In this document: positions 34,841-43,423 of the stretch, piece by piece
Layout: every line of letters begins with the position of its first letter
How positions within the stretch are numbered: position 1 is the stretch's first letter
Origin: Exiguobacterium flavidum
GTDB taxonomy: Bacteria > Bacillota > Bacilli > Exiguobacteriales > Exiguobacteriaceae
Direction of reading: 5' to 3'
DNA: 64,000 nt
Assembly (NCBI RefSeq): GCF_003344535.1
Contig: NZ_QPKS01000007.1
Coordinates: 1 to 64,000 of the forward strand
Notes under the pieces: generated by a model
What the model saw: only the letters and a program-made list of their open reading frames with translations
Database searches by the model: none
What the model was told of the DNA's origin: nothing
Program-made: the position numbers and the translations under genes

Positions 34841-34904
34841 AAAACAAGCCCATGCTTCCGGTTTTACGGCGGACGTGAGCTTGTTTTCGAAAAGACGGAA
34901 GCAT
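34841..34904. repeat. Two interleaved inverted repeats after the fluC pair
   Basis: AAAACAAGC (34841-34849) pairs with GCTTGTTTT (34879-34887), and ATGCTTCCG (34852-34860) pairs with CGGAAGCAT (34896-34904). Both are perfect 9-base pairings and they cross, giving a pseudoknot-like topology or two mutually exclusive hairpins. The first one resembles a terminator for fluC; a TACAAT at about 34918 may be the -10 of the next gene. Confidence 0.55.
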
Positions 34905-34957
34905 TCCTCCGCGTATGCTACAATTCTCAAAAAAACGATCCACTTGGGGGAATTCAC

Positions 34958-35518
34958 ATGAAACTCGTGATCATCACTGGTCCGCAGGCCGTCGGTAAGA
35001 TGACGGTCGGGCAGGAACTCGCCAAGATGACCGACTTGAAACTGTTCCATAACCACATGACGATCGACCTCGTCAGCCATTTCTTCGACTACGGAACGGA
35101 CACTGGACGCCGTCTCGTCGGACTTTTCCGCCGCGAAATCTTTGAGGCGGTCGCAACGAGCGACCTCGCCGGAATGATCTTCACCTTCGTCTGGGCATTC
35201 GACATGAAGGAGGACTGGGACTACATCCAGGAGTTGATGGACCTGTTCGAGACGCACGGCGCGACCGTCTGCATCGCAGAGCTCGAGGCGGACGTCGACG
35301 AACGCCTCGCGCGGAACCGGACACCGAATCGGCTCGAACACAAGCCGACGAAGCGGGACCTCGCCTGGTCCGACAACGAGCTCGTGACGACGATGGACAT
35401 CTACCGCCTGAACTCGCTTGAAGGGGAGATCACGCACCCCCACTACGTGCGGATCGACAATACGAACTTGGACGCGACAGAGACAGCGCTCCGGATCAAG
35501 GAGCATTTCTCTCTCTGA
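34958..35518 (+). CDS. P-loop NTPase, small kinase-like
   Basis: A 186-residue AAA-class or shikimate-kinase-like protein. The Walker A is GPQAVGKMTVG at 8-18, followed by HNHMTIDLV and a basic E-R-L-A-R-N-R-T LID-like region. Bacillota have many such orphan proteins; the substrate is unknown. AAAAAACGATCCACTTGGGGGAAT provides a ribosome site (GGGGGA) before the ATG. It is a single gene with a strong terminator. Confidence 0.75.
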   Translation: MKLVIITGPQAVGKMTVGQELAKMTDLKLFHNHMTIDLVSHFFDYGTDTGRRLVGLFRREIFEAVATSDLAGMIFTFVWAFDMKEDWDYIQELMDLFETHGATVCIAELEADVDERLARNRTPNRLEHKPTKRDLAWSDNELVTTMDIYRLNSLEGEITHPHYVRIDNTNLDATETALRIKEHFSL

Positions 35519-35551
35519 TCACCCTCGCTGCGTTCACTCGATAACACGAAA

Positions 35552-35599
35552 AAGGCCTTGTCTCCCACGTTGAACCGGGGAACAAGGCCTTCCTATTTT
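35552..35599. terminator. Bidirectional intrinsic terminator (P-loop gene / degV)
   Basis: AAGGCCTTGT (35552-35561) and ACAAGGCCTT (35582-35591) pair perfectly with further inner TCCC/GGGA pairs. A-run and T-run flank the stem on both strands. Confidence 0.85.
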
Positions 35600-35603
35600 T
35601 GTA

Positions 35604-36458
35604 TCAATCCTCGATCCAGAACAGACCGACCGTCTCCGCACCGGCATGCGCTCCGATCGCAGGCCCGAACGTCCCCTTCTCCACTGAAAGATTCGGGAAT
35701 TTCGCCTTAACGGCTGCCCGAAGGTCTTCCGCCATCTCCGGCGCGAGCGTCGTCGCGACGTAGAGACGGTTCTTGAAGAACGTCTTGCCGTTCATCACGT
35801 CCTCGATCTGTTTGACCATCTCGGCGTACGCTTTCTTGAGCGAACGTGCCTTCTTGAACGGGACGATCGTCCCTGCCTCGTCGACCGTGATGATCGGTTT
35901 GATGTTGAGCAGGTTCGCGAGGAACAGGTCACCTGACGAGACGCGTCCGCCGCGGCGCATCGTCTCCATGTTGCCGACGATCATATAGAAGTGCGTCCGC
36001 TTTGCGAGTGCCTGGAGCGCCTCTACGATCTCCTCGACCGACTTGCCCTGCTGTTCGAGCGCCATCCCCTGGCGGATGAATTCCTGCTGGTTCTCGAAAG
36101 CCGTGTGCGAGTCGACGATGTAGGAACGGAAGCCGGCCGCTTCCGCTGCCGAAGCCGAGCTGTGGACCGTGCTCGACAGCCCGTTCGTACAGTGGACCGC
36201 GATCGCGCAATCGTATCCTTCTTCCTTCAAGCGCTCATACGTGCCGACGAACTCCCCGAAGATCGGCTGCGACGTCTTCGCGACGAGTTTCTTGTCCGCC
36301 TCGAGCGAACGGAACATCCGCTCGACCGTCAATGTATTTTCGTTGAAAGCTGTTTCCCCTAACAAGACTTGAATCGGGACGACGTTGACACCGAGCGTCT
36401 CTGCCTCTTCCTTCGAGAAATACGCCATGCTGTCCGTCACCCATGCAATTTTAGTCAT
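35604..36458 (-). CDS. DegV family fatty acid-binding protein
   Basis: A 284-residue DegV-fold protein. Family features are the N-terminal VTDSMAYFS, the KTSQPIFGEF segment with the Ser/Thr that contacts the carboxylate, and GRVSSGDLFLANLLNIKPII. DegV/FakB proteins hold a fatty acid for phosphorylation by FakA, feeding exogenous fatty acids to phospholipid synthesis; whether this one pairs with FakA is unknown. It stands alone with its own terminator. Confidence 0.92.
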   Translation of the reverse strand: MTKIAWVTDSMAYFSKEEAETLGVNVVPIQVLLGETAFNENTLTVERMFRSLEADKKLVAKTSQPIFGEFVGTYERLKEEGYDCAIAVHCTNGLSSTVHSSASAAEAAGFRSYIVDSHTAFENQQEFIRQGMALEQQGKSVEEIVEALQALAKRTHFYMIVGNMETMRRGGRVSSGDLFLANLLNIKPIITVDEAGTIVPFKKARSLKKAYAEMVKQIEDVMNGKTFFKNRLYVATTLAPEMAEDLRAAVKAKFPNLSVEKGTFGPAIGAHAGAETVGLFWIED

Positions 36459-36546
36459 TTTTTCTGCCTCCGTTACTGAATATCTCGATTAATCCTACCA
36501 TATTTGAGAGGCCGGTTTGAGGTCTCGTTCATTTTTCTTTTTTCGG

Positions 36547-37572
36547 TCAATCGATGCTGGAGAAATGGAAGAGCGTCTCCTTCCGGTAATGCTCCCCGGG
36601 CCGCAGGACGACCGACGGAAACTCCGGCTGGTTGATCGCGTCCGGCAGTCCTTGCGTCTCGAAGCAGATGCCGAGATATGCGGTCGGCTTGCGCCCTGCG
36701 ACCGTGAAATCACCATCGAGATGGTTGCCCGTATAGACGACGACTCCGGGCTGGCTCGTCTCGACCGTCAGGCGCCGTCCGCTGATCGGCTCGTCGAGGA
36801 CGATCCGGCCGTTCTCCTTCAAGAGGAACGGATGATCGAGACCGTTGCCTGCGAGCGTCAGCTCCTCGTCAATCGCATGCGTCACCTCATGAAGCGGACG
36901 CTTCTCCCGGAAATCGAACGGGGTCCCGTCGACACGGACGAGTTCGCCAAGCGGCAGTGCCTCCTCATCGAGCGGCACATAGCACGGCGCGTCCATCTGC
37001 AGGAGATGCTGTTCGATCGTCCCTTTCGCTTCACCCGTCAGGTTGAAGTAGGTGTGGTTCGTCGGACTGAGCGGCGTCGCCGCTGTCGTCTCCGCCTCGT
37101 ACGTCAACGTCAGGACGTTTTCGTCCGACCAGTCGAAGGTGAGCGTGACGTCGACCGTCCCCGGATAGCCGTTCTCGCCGGCCGGGCTGTGCAGCGACAG
37201 GATCAGGCGGTTGCCTTCGACCTGGTGTTCCCAGATCCGGCTCGACCAGCCCTTGCGTCCGCCATGGATATGGTGCGGGCCCTGGTTCTGTTCGAGCACG
37301 TAGTTCATCCCGTCGAGCGCGAACGCGCCGTGACCGATCCGCCCGCCGACACGGCCGACCGTCGCTCCGAGGTAGTGCGGGTTGTCGAAGTAATCCTCGA
37401 TCGCATCGAAAGCGAGCACGACGTTCTCGATCTTCCCTTCCCGGTCCGGAACCCGGATCGCCCGGATCGTCGCGCCCCGGTTCAGGATCTCGACTTCCGC
37501 GCCGTTCTTGTTCTTCATCGTAAAGGACAGCAGCTGTTCCTGCTGCTTGATTTCATTCGTCTCGATGGCCAC
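36547..37572 (-). CDS. galM: Aldose 1-epimerase
   Basis: A 341-residue galactose mutarotase interconverting alpha and beta anomers. Catalytic candidates are visible: HHIHGGRKGW (first His), NHTYFNLTG (second His) and the C-terminal ETQGLPDAIN with the catalytic Glu. The GTG at 37570-37572 is preferred as start because GAGGAG lies 9 bases before it; an ATG 11 codons upstream lacks a ribosome site. It is not clustered with gal genes here and is preceded by a structured repeat-like region with terminators. Confidence 0.9.
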   Translation of the reverse strand: MAIETNEIKQQEQLLSFTMKNKNGAEVEILNRGATIRAIRVPDREGKIENVVLAFDAIEDYFDNPHYLGATVGRVGGRIGHGAFALDGMNYVLEQNQGPHHIHGGRKGWSSRIWEHQVEGNRLILSLHSPAGENGYPGTVDVTLTFDWSDENVLTLTYEAETTAATPLSPTNHTYFNLTGEAKGTIEQHLLQMDAPCYVPLDEEALPLGELVRVDGTPFDFREKRPLHEVTHAIDEELTLAGNGLDHPFLLKENGRIVLDEPISGRRLTVETSQPGVVVYTGNHLDGDFTVAGRKPTAYLGICFETQGLPDAINQPEFPSVVLRPGEHYRKETLFHFSSID

Positions 37573-37715
37573 TTGTCCACGCTCCTCTTTGTACATGCGA
37601 TACACATTTTTACCCCGAGGCGTGTCTTGAAAAACAAAAAGAACGCAGACGCCTGCGATTCAGCCCATGTGATCCGCAGGACAGAGAGGATGACTCAAAA
37701 ATCGATCAGTAAACG

Positions 37716-37751
37716 AAAAACGGGAGTGGACTTCGAATCCACTCCCGTTTT
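37716..37751. terminator. Intrinsic terminator-like hairpin
   Basis: CGGGAGTGGA (37721-37730) and TCCACTCCCG (37738-37747) pair perfectly around CTTCGAA, with As before and Ts after, so it works in either direction. It lies between the unknown leftward gene and galM. Confidence 0.8.
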
Positions 37752-37756
37752 CTCGT

Positions 37757-37925
37757 TCAGTCGACATCACTCGTCCCACTCGGCTCCTGCAGGAAAAAGC
37801 GCGATATATCGCGCTGTCAGAGACAGACAAGCCGCGGATTTCCTTTCCGCTTCGGAAAGGGATCTAGCTGCTTGTGTCTCGCCTGAGGAAAGCGAGTGAA
37901 GGACGCGTGATGACTTTTTAGTCAC
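37757..37925. repeat. Structured intergenic element resembling a Bacillales dispersed repeat
   Basis: The interval contains a series of hairpins: an 18-base perfect palindrome AGCGCGATATATCGCGCT (37798-37815) with five As before it, which is a terminator on the minus strand; arms AGACA(GA)CAAGC and GCTTGTGTCT enclosing CCTTTCCG/CGGAAAGG; a CTCGC/GCGAG stem; and TGACT/AGTCA next to the unknown gene's stop. The flanking words TCCTGCAGGAGCCGAG and CGCTTTCCTCAGGCGAG on the minus strand recall the common Bacillales interspersed repeats with CGCTTTCCGCGGGCGA and TTTCCCGCAGGAGTCGAG. Only one copy is seen in the window. Confidence 0.5.
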
Positions 37926-37927
37926 CC

Positions 37928-38857
37928 TCATCTATCGATTTCTTCTCCTTCAGGACCACGCTTCTTTTCGTACGTCCTCCTGCTGTATCCTGCCCACTGC
38001 TCCTTGAGGTCATCCCACTCGACGATCTTCCACGGGTGGAAGAACGTCTGGCCGTTCTTGTTGAAGAACATCCCATCCCCGACATGATAGGACGCGTGCT
38101 GGATGATTCCGTCAGCGTTCACCCATGTCACGACATCCCCGGCATCCAGTCGCGATTCGTCCTTCTGGTCCGCCAGCCCATAATGCGCCTGTTCAAGTCC
38201 TTTCAGGAACGTTTGCTGGTGCACCCATTCGGAGACGAACCATTCTTGTCCAGAGACGGCGAACAGGGTCGCGGCCAGGCAGTTGCTCCCGGAGGTGACC
38301 GGAAACGTATTCGCGTACCTCCGTATGTGTGCAGGTGTCCTGTCCGGAAGTGCCTGTCCCGTCCAGTCGTCCCACTCCTTGGCATATCCCGCGAGCAGGA
38401 CACTTCTCATTTCGTCCGGCATCCTGCTCCACATGGCGCGATGAAGCACCAAGTAGCTCTCTCCCTGTACTTCGACGAGGTGTTCATACCACTCGGCGAG
38501 CGACTGGCCTGAAGGCACAGGGAGGACCAAGCCTCTGCCGATTTCGACTTGCAGGGCGTTCAAATCCTGCTTTTTCGCAGCGGAAAGCCATGTGATCCAC
38601 TCCGGATGGGCGACGAGGACGTAGGCGGCTTCTTGTGAGATGTTCCAGTGTTCGTAGCTGTTCGCGAGCCCGACTTGCCGATAGGAGGGATGTTTGAAGA
38701 ATTCGTCCCTCGGCACGACGAGCACGCCGGCGAGGTCATCTCTGAACCGGTCCAGGTCCGTCTCTCGAAGGAAGTAAAAGTCTTTTCCCGGGACGTATGC
38801 GTTGACCCACGCGCTGATCTGCTCAGCTGAGGGTTGAATCATGATCGTCATTTTCAT
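37928..38857 (-). CDS. Unknown protein, possible papain-like/NlpC-P60-like fold
   Basis: A 309-residue soluble protein without signal peptide that I do not recognise. The C-terminal part has SGSNCLAATL (Cys near 192) followed by DAGDVVTWVNADGIIQHASYHVGDGMFF-type strands with a histidine, the order of Cys then His seen in NlpC/P60 and related cysteine peptidases. This is a weak resemblance. The start could also be the ATG two codons in, better placed for AGGA. The gene's stop is adjacent to the structured repeat element. Confidence 0.6.
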   Translation of the reverse strand: MKMTIMIQPSAEQISAWVNAYVPGKDFYFLRETDLDRFRDDLAGVLVVPRDEFFKHPSYRQVGLANSYEHWNISQEAAYVLVAHPEWITWLSAAKKQDLNALQVEIGRGLVLPVPSGQSLAEWYEHLVEVQGESYLVLHRAMWSRMPDEMRSVLLAGYAKEWDDWTGQALPDRTPAHIRRYANTFPVTSGSNCLAATLFAVSGQEWFVSEWVHQQTFLKGLEQAHYGLADQKDESRLDAGDVVTWVNADGIIQHASYHVGDGMFFNKNGQTFFHPWKIVEWDDLKEQWAGYSRRTYEKKRGPEGEEIDR

Positions 38858-38924
38858 TCCTACTTTCCATCTGCATTGTCATGCCATTCATATTGCCGCT
38901 TTCAGGCGGGCTCCGGTCAAGTCC

Positions 38925-39224
38925 TCATCCCCGATTCGTCTCGCTGCGCATCAGCCGACTGACGCGGACGTAGGCGATCAAAATCAGCACGACCATCGCA
39001 CCGAGCTCGACGTATCTCTCATTTTAGACCTCAACCACCCTCATCACGACGAGAAACACGCCCATCGGCAAAAAGAATCCGAAGCCTGCAATCTTGGCGA
39101 GTGACTTCTTACCCTTGACCGCCTTCTCGTTGAAACCGGCGAGCAGCCACGTCATTTGTTTGACGCCGACCGCATATGCGATCGCGAGCAGCAACAGTCC
39201 GATTGCGAACAACCCGATATCCAT
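38925..39224 (-). pseudogene. Small membrane protein (DUF3784-like) split by an in-frame TAA
   Basis: The frame from the ATG at 39222-39224 encodes 66 residues with two hydrophobic segments and stops at TAA (39024-39026). In the same frame, reading continues without interruption for 32 codons to TGA (38925-38927) and encodes a third membrane helix (GAMVVLILIAYVRV) with a charged tail. Together they give about 99 residues and three helices, the usual size for DUF3784-type proteins. A single base change in one codon would restore the frame. A truncated but functional 66-residue protein is the alternative. Confidence 0.6.
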
Positions 39225-39303
39225 CCTGCTCCACCGCCTTCTCCCGTCTTTTCGAATCCTTCCTCTTTACGAAGAAATCACCTTGGAGGATTCAGATGGC
39301 ACG

Positions 39304-39333
39304 AAAAAGGACGCCCGAGAATATCGGACGTCC
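39304..39333 (-). terminator. Intrinsic terminator of the Fe-S oxidoreductase gene
   Basis: GGACGCCCGA (39309-39318) and TCGGACGTCC (39324-39333) pair with one G-U on the minus strand and TTTTT follows. It lies just after the stop codon. Confidence 0.75.
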
Positions 39334-39347
39334 ATGCGTTCAATTCG

Positions 39348-41477
39348 TCAGACGGTAGCCGCTTCGCGCGTCACCGTTCCGACGACCGAGCGTTCGAGCA
39401 GTTCGACGACGTCGTACGTCGCGACCGACTCCTCGACCTCCTTCGCCTTCGTCCCGTCGCTGAGCATCGTCAGGCAGTACGGGCAGGCGGATCCGATGAC
39501 GGACGGTTGGACGGTCAGGAGCTGTTCCGTCCGGGCGACGTTGACGCGTGCCCCGACCTTCTCCTCCTGCCACATCATGCCGCCGCCGGCGCCGCAGCAC
39601 ATCCCCTTCTCGCGGTTGCGCTCCGTCTCGACGAGCGTAATCCCCGGAATCTTCTCGAGGATGTAGCGCGGCGCGTCGTAAATGTCGTTGTAGCGCCCGA
39701 GGTAGCACGAATCGTGGTAGACGACGCGCTCGTTCACCTCGAACGTCGGCTTGACGCGCCCATCGTCGATCAGGCGGGCGAGCAATTCCGTATGATGATA
39801 GACCTCGACTTCAGGACGGAGTCCGAAGTCCGGGTATTCGTTCTTGAACGTGTTGTAGGCATGCGGATCGATCGTGACGATCTTCTTGACGTCGTACTTG
39901 TCGAACGCCTTGATGTTCGCCTCGGCGAGTTCCTGGAAGAGGACCTCGTTTCCGATCCGGCGCGGCGTATCGCCCGAGTTCTTCTCGTCGTTCCCGAGGA
40001 TCGCGAACGAGACGCCGGCTTCGTTCAGGATGCGCGCGAACGCCATCGCGATCTTCTGGCTGCGGTTGTCATATGAACCCATCGCGCCGACCCAGAACAG
40101 ATACTCGAACTCTTCTCCTGCCTTCTTCTTCTCCTTCGCCGTCGGGACGACGAGCTCCTCGCGCTGGTTGCGCCAGTTCTCGCGTTCCTTCCGGTTCATC
40201 CCCCACGGATTGCCCTGGCGTTCGATGTTTGCGACCGTCCGCTGGATCTCCGGGTCCATCTTCCCTTCCATCATGACGAGGTGACGACGGAGGTCGATGA
40301 TCTTGTCGACGTGTTCGTTCATGACCGGGCATTGGTCCTCACAGTTGCGGCATGTCGTACATGCCCAGATTTCCTCTTCCGTGATGACGTTTCCGATCAG
40401 CTCGTCCGCGACGACGTTCTGTCCCGCTGCTGCGAGCCGGGCGATCTGGTTGCCTTGCGATCCTTCGAAGGCGAACGCCGGCGCCCAAGGCGACTTCTGC
40501 GTGATCGCCGCGTTCTTCATGTTCATGTGGTCGCGCAGCTTGACGATCAAGTCCATCGGTGACAGCATCTTGCCTGTCCCGCTCGCCGGGCACATGTTCG
40601 TACAGCGTCCGCATTCGACGCAGGCGTACAGGTCGACGAGCTGCTTCTGGTTGAAGTCCTCGATCCGGTTGACGCCGAAGCTGAACTCCGCCTCCTCGTC
40701 CTCCATCTCTTCCATGACGGACAGGTCGATCGGCGTGATTCGCCCGACCTTCGACGTCCGGCCGAGCCAGACGTTCGCCGTCCCCGCGATCAAGTGGGCA
40801 TGCTTGCCTTGCGGGATGTAGACCATGAAGCTGAGCAGGAACAACAGGTGCGCCCACCAGAAGAAGACGAACAGCGCGAACGCGACGCCCTTCGGCACCC
40901 AGCCGAATGCCATCGCGATCAGTGACGCGACCGGCTCCCCTGCCGTCAGATGATTCTCATAGACGAGGAAGAACCCGTTCCCGAACAGGACTGCGACCAT
41001 CAGTCCCCCGATGAAGATGAGCGCGAGCCCTGCCATGAAGTTCCGCTTCAGGCGGACGAGCTTCTCGACGTAACGGCGGTAGAATCCCCAGACGACCGCG
41101 ACGAGGATCATCAGCATGACGATCTCCTGCAGGAACGTAAAGACCGGATAGACCGGACCGAGCGGCACGTGCGGATATTTCTGTCCGACGGCGAGCCCTT
41201 TCCAGATGAAGTCGATCGCCCCGAACTGGACGAGCAGGAAGCCGTAGAACATCATCACGTGGATGATGCCGCTCTTCTTGTCCTTGAGCAGCTTCTTTTG
41301 GCCGAAGACGTTGACGAGGACGGCGTTCAGCCGCTCCTTGTTCGTCTGCGTCCACTCGGCCTTCTTGCCGCGCTTGATCGCCTCATACCTGTTCTTGACG
41401 AGCGAGGCGAACAGATAGATGCCATATCCCATGACCGCGAGAAACGCGATCCAATTGATCAATAAAAAAGTCCCCAT
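39348..41477 (-). CDS. Membrane-bound (Fe-S) oxidoreductase, YwjF-like, with CCG domains
   Basis: A 709-residue protein similar in plan to B. subtilis YwjF and to heterodisulfide reductase/glycolate oxidase iron-sulfur subunits. The N-terminus (about 1-235) has several membrane helices like a NarI-type haem protein. Then come two 4Fe-4S motifs, CVECGRCTNMCP and CTTCRNCEDQCP (about 285-390), and two cysteine-rich CCG domains, the second with HDSCYLGRY and KGMCCGAGGGMMW. It probably passes electrons between a soluble donor such as acyl-CoA dehydrogenase/ETF and the membrane quinone pool; the partner is not in the window. It is transcribed alone. Confidence 0.88.
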   Translation of the reverse strand: MGTFLLINWIAFLAVMGYGIYLFASLVKNRYEAIKRGKKAEWTQTNKERLNAVLVNVFGQKKLLKDKKSGIIHVMMFYGFLLVQFGAIDFIWKGLAVGQKYPHVPLGPVYPVFTFLQEIVMLMILVAVVWGFYRRYVEKLVRLKRNFMAGLALIFIGGLMVAVLFGNGFFLVYENHLTAGEPVASLIAMAFGWVPKGVAFALFVFFWWAHLLFLLSFMVYIPQGKHAHLIAGTANVWLGRTSKVGRITPIDLSVMEEMEDEEAEFSFGVNRIEDFNQKQLVDLYACVECGRCTNMCPASGTGKMLSPMDLIVKLRDHMNMKNAAITQKSPWAPAFAFEGSQGNQIARLAAAGQNVVADELIGNVITEEEIWACTTCRNCEDQCPVMNEHVDKIIDLRRHLVMMEGKMDPEIQRTVANIERQGNPWGMNRKERENWRNQREELVVPTAKEKKKAGEEFEYLFWVGAMGSYDNRSQKIAMAFARILNEAGVSFAILGNDEKNSGDTPRRIGNEVLFQELAEANIKAFDKYDVKKIVTIDPHAYNTFKNEYPDFGLRPEVEVYHHTELLARLIDDGRVKPTFEVNERVVYHDSCYLGRYNDIYDAPRYILEKIPGITLVETERNREKGMCCGAGGGMMWQEEKVGARVNVARTEQLLTVQPSVIGSACPYCLTMLSDGTKAKEVEESVATYDVVELLERSVVGTVTREAATV

Positions 41478-41570
41478 ATAAACCCTGACCCCTTCCCCCT
41501 GCTAGTGTTGCTTCGAGTATAGCATATTATGAATGGCTATTCATTCATTTTTTTTGAGGAGGTTCGCATG

Positions 41571-41599
41571 AAAAAAACCTGCCCATGGGATGGACAGGT
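41571..41599 (-). terminator. Intrinsic terminator of the 139-residue protein gene
   Basis: On the minus strand ACCTGTCCA pairs with TGGGCAGGT (one G-U) and TTTTTTT follows. It is 8 bases beyond the stop. Confidence 0.75.
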
Positions 41600-41606
41600 C
41601 GATGTA

Positions 41607-42026
41607 TCATTCGAGGCCGAGTGCTTTCGGCAGGGCGAAGGCGAGTTTTTGCGCCTTCGTATAATCCTTCGCTTCGAGCGCCTTCTCGATCTCATAGAGC
41701 GCCGGATGGTTCTCGTCCGTGAATGCGCCGAGGATCGTCAAGTAACGCTCGTAGACGGAATCGTCCTCCTTGCGCGACTTGAGCAGTGTCGTATAGAGCA
41801 GGACGACATCCTCTCCGTACAGGATCGGCAATTCCTCGTTGATGCCGAGGAGCGTATCGATCGCGTCCGGATCAGCACTCGGCGTGAACTCGGACGTCGC
41901 CGTCTCTGCGAGCACCTCGAGCTGATCGCGCCATTCCTCGTATTTCGCCTCGTCGTTCTCGAGCCATTCGAACCAATCCTGCTCGAGCATCTGTTCCATC
42001 TCGCGTACCGTCTTCTCAAATGCCAT
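41607..42026 (-). CDS. Unknown acidic helical protein
   Basis: A 139-residue soluble, strongly acidic protein, mostly helical (MEQMLEQDWFEWLENDEAKYEEWRDQ region). I do not recognise a family. The ATG at 42024-42026 overlaps the 3' end of the DUF1934 gene and follows GGAGTGACGAAA, so the two are co-translated. It may be a helper or tetratricopeptide-like protein linked to the DUF1934 protein by context only. Confidence 0.65.
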   Translation of the reverse strand: MAFEKTVREMEQMLEQDWFEWLENDEAKYEEWRDQLEVLAETATSEFTPSADPDAIDTLLGINEELPILYGEDVVLLYTTLLKSRKEDDSVYERYLTILGAFTDENHPALYEIEKALEAKDYTKAQKLAFALPKALGLE

Positions 42027-42438
42027 TTTCGTCACTCCGTTTCCATGTGATTTCAATCGTGTAGTCGCCGACCGGCTGTTCGTCCATCTCGAGCTGGTAG
42101 GCAAACGCCATCCGTGCATCGCCCATCTCGATCGAGTCCGTCACCGCGCTCATCCACATCTGGCCGAACTGGCTGTCATAAAGACTCCGCGTCTGCTTGC
42201 CGATGACGAAGACGTGGTGCATGACGACGAGGCCTTTCCGGATGAGGGCGACCTGGTCCTCCGACCACTTGATCACCGTCTCGATCGGTTGCTCGTCCGC
42301 CTGGATGAACTTGAGCGCATATCCGTCCTTCGTCTCGAACAACGTGCCGATCGCCTCGATGATGACCTCTTCCTTCATCGCTCCGTCCCGGATCGTCGTC
42401 ACCTGACGCAGCTGGACGGGATAACGTGTTGCTTTCAT
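42016..42438 (-). CDS. DUF1934 family beta-barrel protein (YwiB-like)
   Basis: A 140-residue predicted lipocalin-like beta-barrel of the DUF1934/YwiB family (VQLRQVTTIRDGAMKEEVI, LFETKDGYALKF and the C-terminal GDYTIEITWKR). Its function is unknown; in Bacillus ywiB lies beside argS. The ATG at 42436-42438 follows GAGGTGAG, so the 16 upstream codons are excluded. It heads a two-gene leftward unit with the 139-residue protein. Confidence 0.75.
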   Translation of the reverse strand: MKATRYPVQLRQVTTIRDGAMKEEVIIEAIGTLFETKDGYALKFIQADEQPIETVIKWSEDQVALIRKGLVVMHHVFVIGKQTRSLYDSQFGQMWMSAVTDSIEMGDARMAFAYQLEMDEQPVGDYTIEITWKRSDENGI

Positions 42439-42501
42439 ATTTCTCACCTCATCCATTAGAGTACCCGATTTTTCGGTCCGGCGCACGAATGCGGCGCCTT
42501 T

Positions 42502-43329
42502 TCATTCGCCCGGGATGATTCGTTCGAACAAATCGGTCGAAAGGGTCCACTCGAGCCGGCGCTCCCATTCCTTCCTCGCATCGATCGCATCCGGGGCGAT
42601 CCGCCCGAGGACGCGTCCGACCCGCTCGACGGCATGCGCCTTCAGCAGATCGGCAGACATATGCAGCGGATGGACCGCTTGATATCCTTGAAGGAAGACC
42701 CGGCCAAAACGGATCGCTTGCTCCGGATAGTGAAGGCCGGCAAACCAGCAGACCCATGCGATGTCGCCGTAACGGCTTCCCGATTCCGCCCATTCCCAGT
42801 CGAGGATCGTCACCTGATTCCCGTCGAACAATGCATTATGGATGCCGTAGTCCCCGTGGATCAGCACCGCCTCCTCCTGCCCGGCGTCGCGCGCCCATGT
42901 ACTCGCCTCGTCCGCAAGCTGCCGGTCGAGGAAGTCGAGCTGATTGAAGTCACAGCTCTCGCCCTTCGGCAGCTCGCATTTCACCTGATGGATCGACGCG
43001 AGTGCCTTCCCGAGCAGAAAATAGATCGTCGACATAGCGGGAAACCCTGTATCAAGCAGCTTTTGGGCGTTCTCCCCTTCGCGAAACTCCATCAGGACGA
43101 GCAAGGCTTGCTCCGTCTCGATCGTGTCAAGCAGGCGCGGCGCGATTCCTGTTTCCTTCAACTGTTTGAGCACGACGGCTTCCCGCGCAAGCGTCTCCTT
43201 GTCGCGACCGACCTTGACGACGAACGGTGTCTCCCCTTTCGTCACGTACGCCGCATTCGTATAGCCGCCCGTAAGGCGTGTCAGCCCCGCGACGCCCCGA
43301 CCCTCTAACCGTTCCATGACCCAGTCCAT
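42502..43329 (-). CDS. Aminoglycoside phosphotransferase-fold (APH) protein
   Basis: A 275-residue APH/choline kinase-fold protein. The Gly-rich loop LTGGYTNAAYV (about 19-29), the Lys of FVVKV (39) and the Brenner motif HGDYGIHNALFDGNQVTILDWE (about 157-179) with catalytic Asp are intact, so phosphotransfer is expected. Despite the name the substrate is likely a metabolite such as an amino alcohol or sugar; a role in drug resistance cannot be inferred. It is a single gene located between the DUF1934 unit and the glucosidase. Confidence 0.85.
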   Translation of the reverse strand: MDWVMERLEGRGVAGLTRLTGGYTNAAYVTKGETPFVVKVGRDKETLAREAVVLKQLKETGIAPRLLDTIETEQALLVLMEFREGENAQKLLDTGFPAMSTIYFLLGKALASIHQVKCELPKGESCDFNQLDFLDRQLADEASTWARDAGQEEAVLIHGDYGIHNALFDGNQVTILDWEWAESGSRYGDIAWVCWFAGLHYPEQAIRFGRVFLQGYQAVHPLHMSADLLKAHAVERVGRVLGRIAPDAIDARKEWERRLEWTLSTDLFERIIPGE

Positions 43330-43384
43330 TCCCTCATCCCCTTTCCGTTCATTTTAGCGCAGCGGTGTCCCGTCTCAAAGGACA

Positions 43385-43416
43385 GAAAAAACGACGGCAC
43401 CCGGAGATGCCGTCGT
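43385..43416 (-). terminator. Intrinsic terminator of the glucosidase gene
   Basis: ACGACGGCA (43391-43399) and TGCCGTCGT (43408-43416) pair perfectly; on the minus strand TTTTTT follows. Confidence 0.85.
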
Positions 43417-43423
43417 GAATGGT

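Noticed and set aside
42502-43329. Aminoglycoside resistance gene
   Set aside because: Only the kinase fold is shared; the protein does not resemble known APH subclasses by eye and lacks resistance context.
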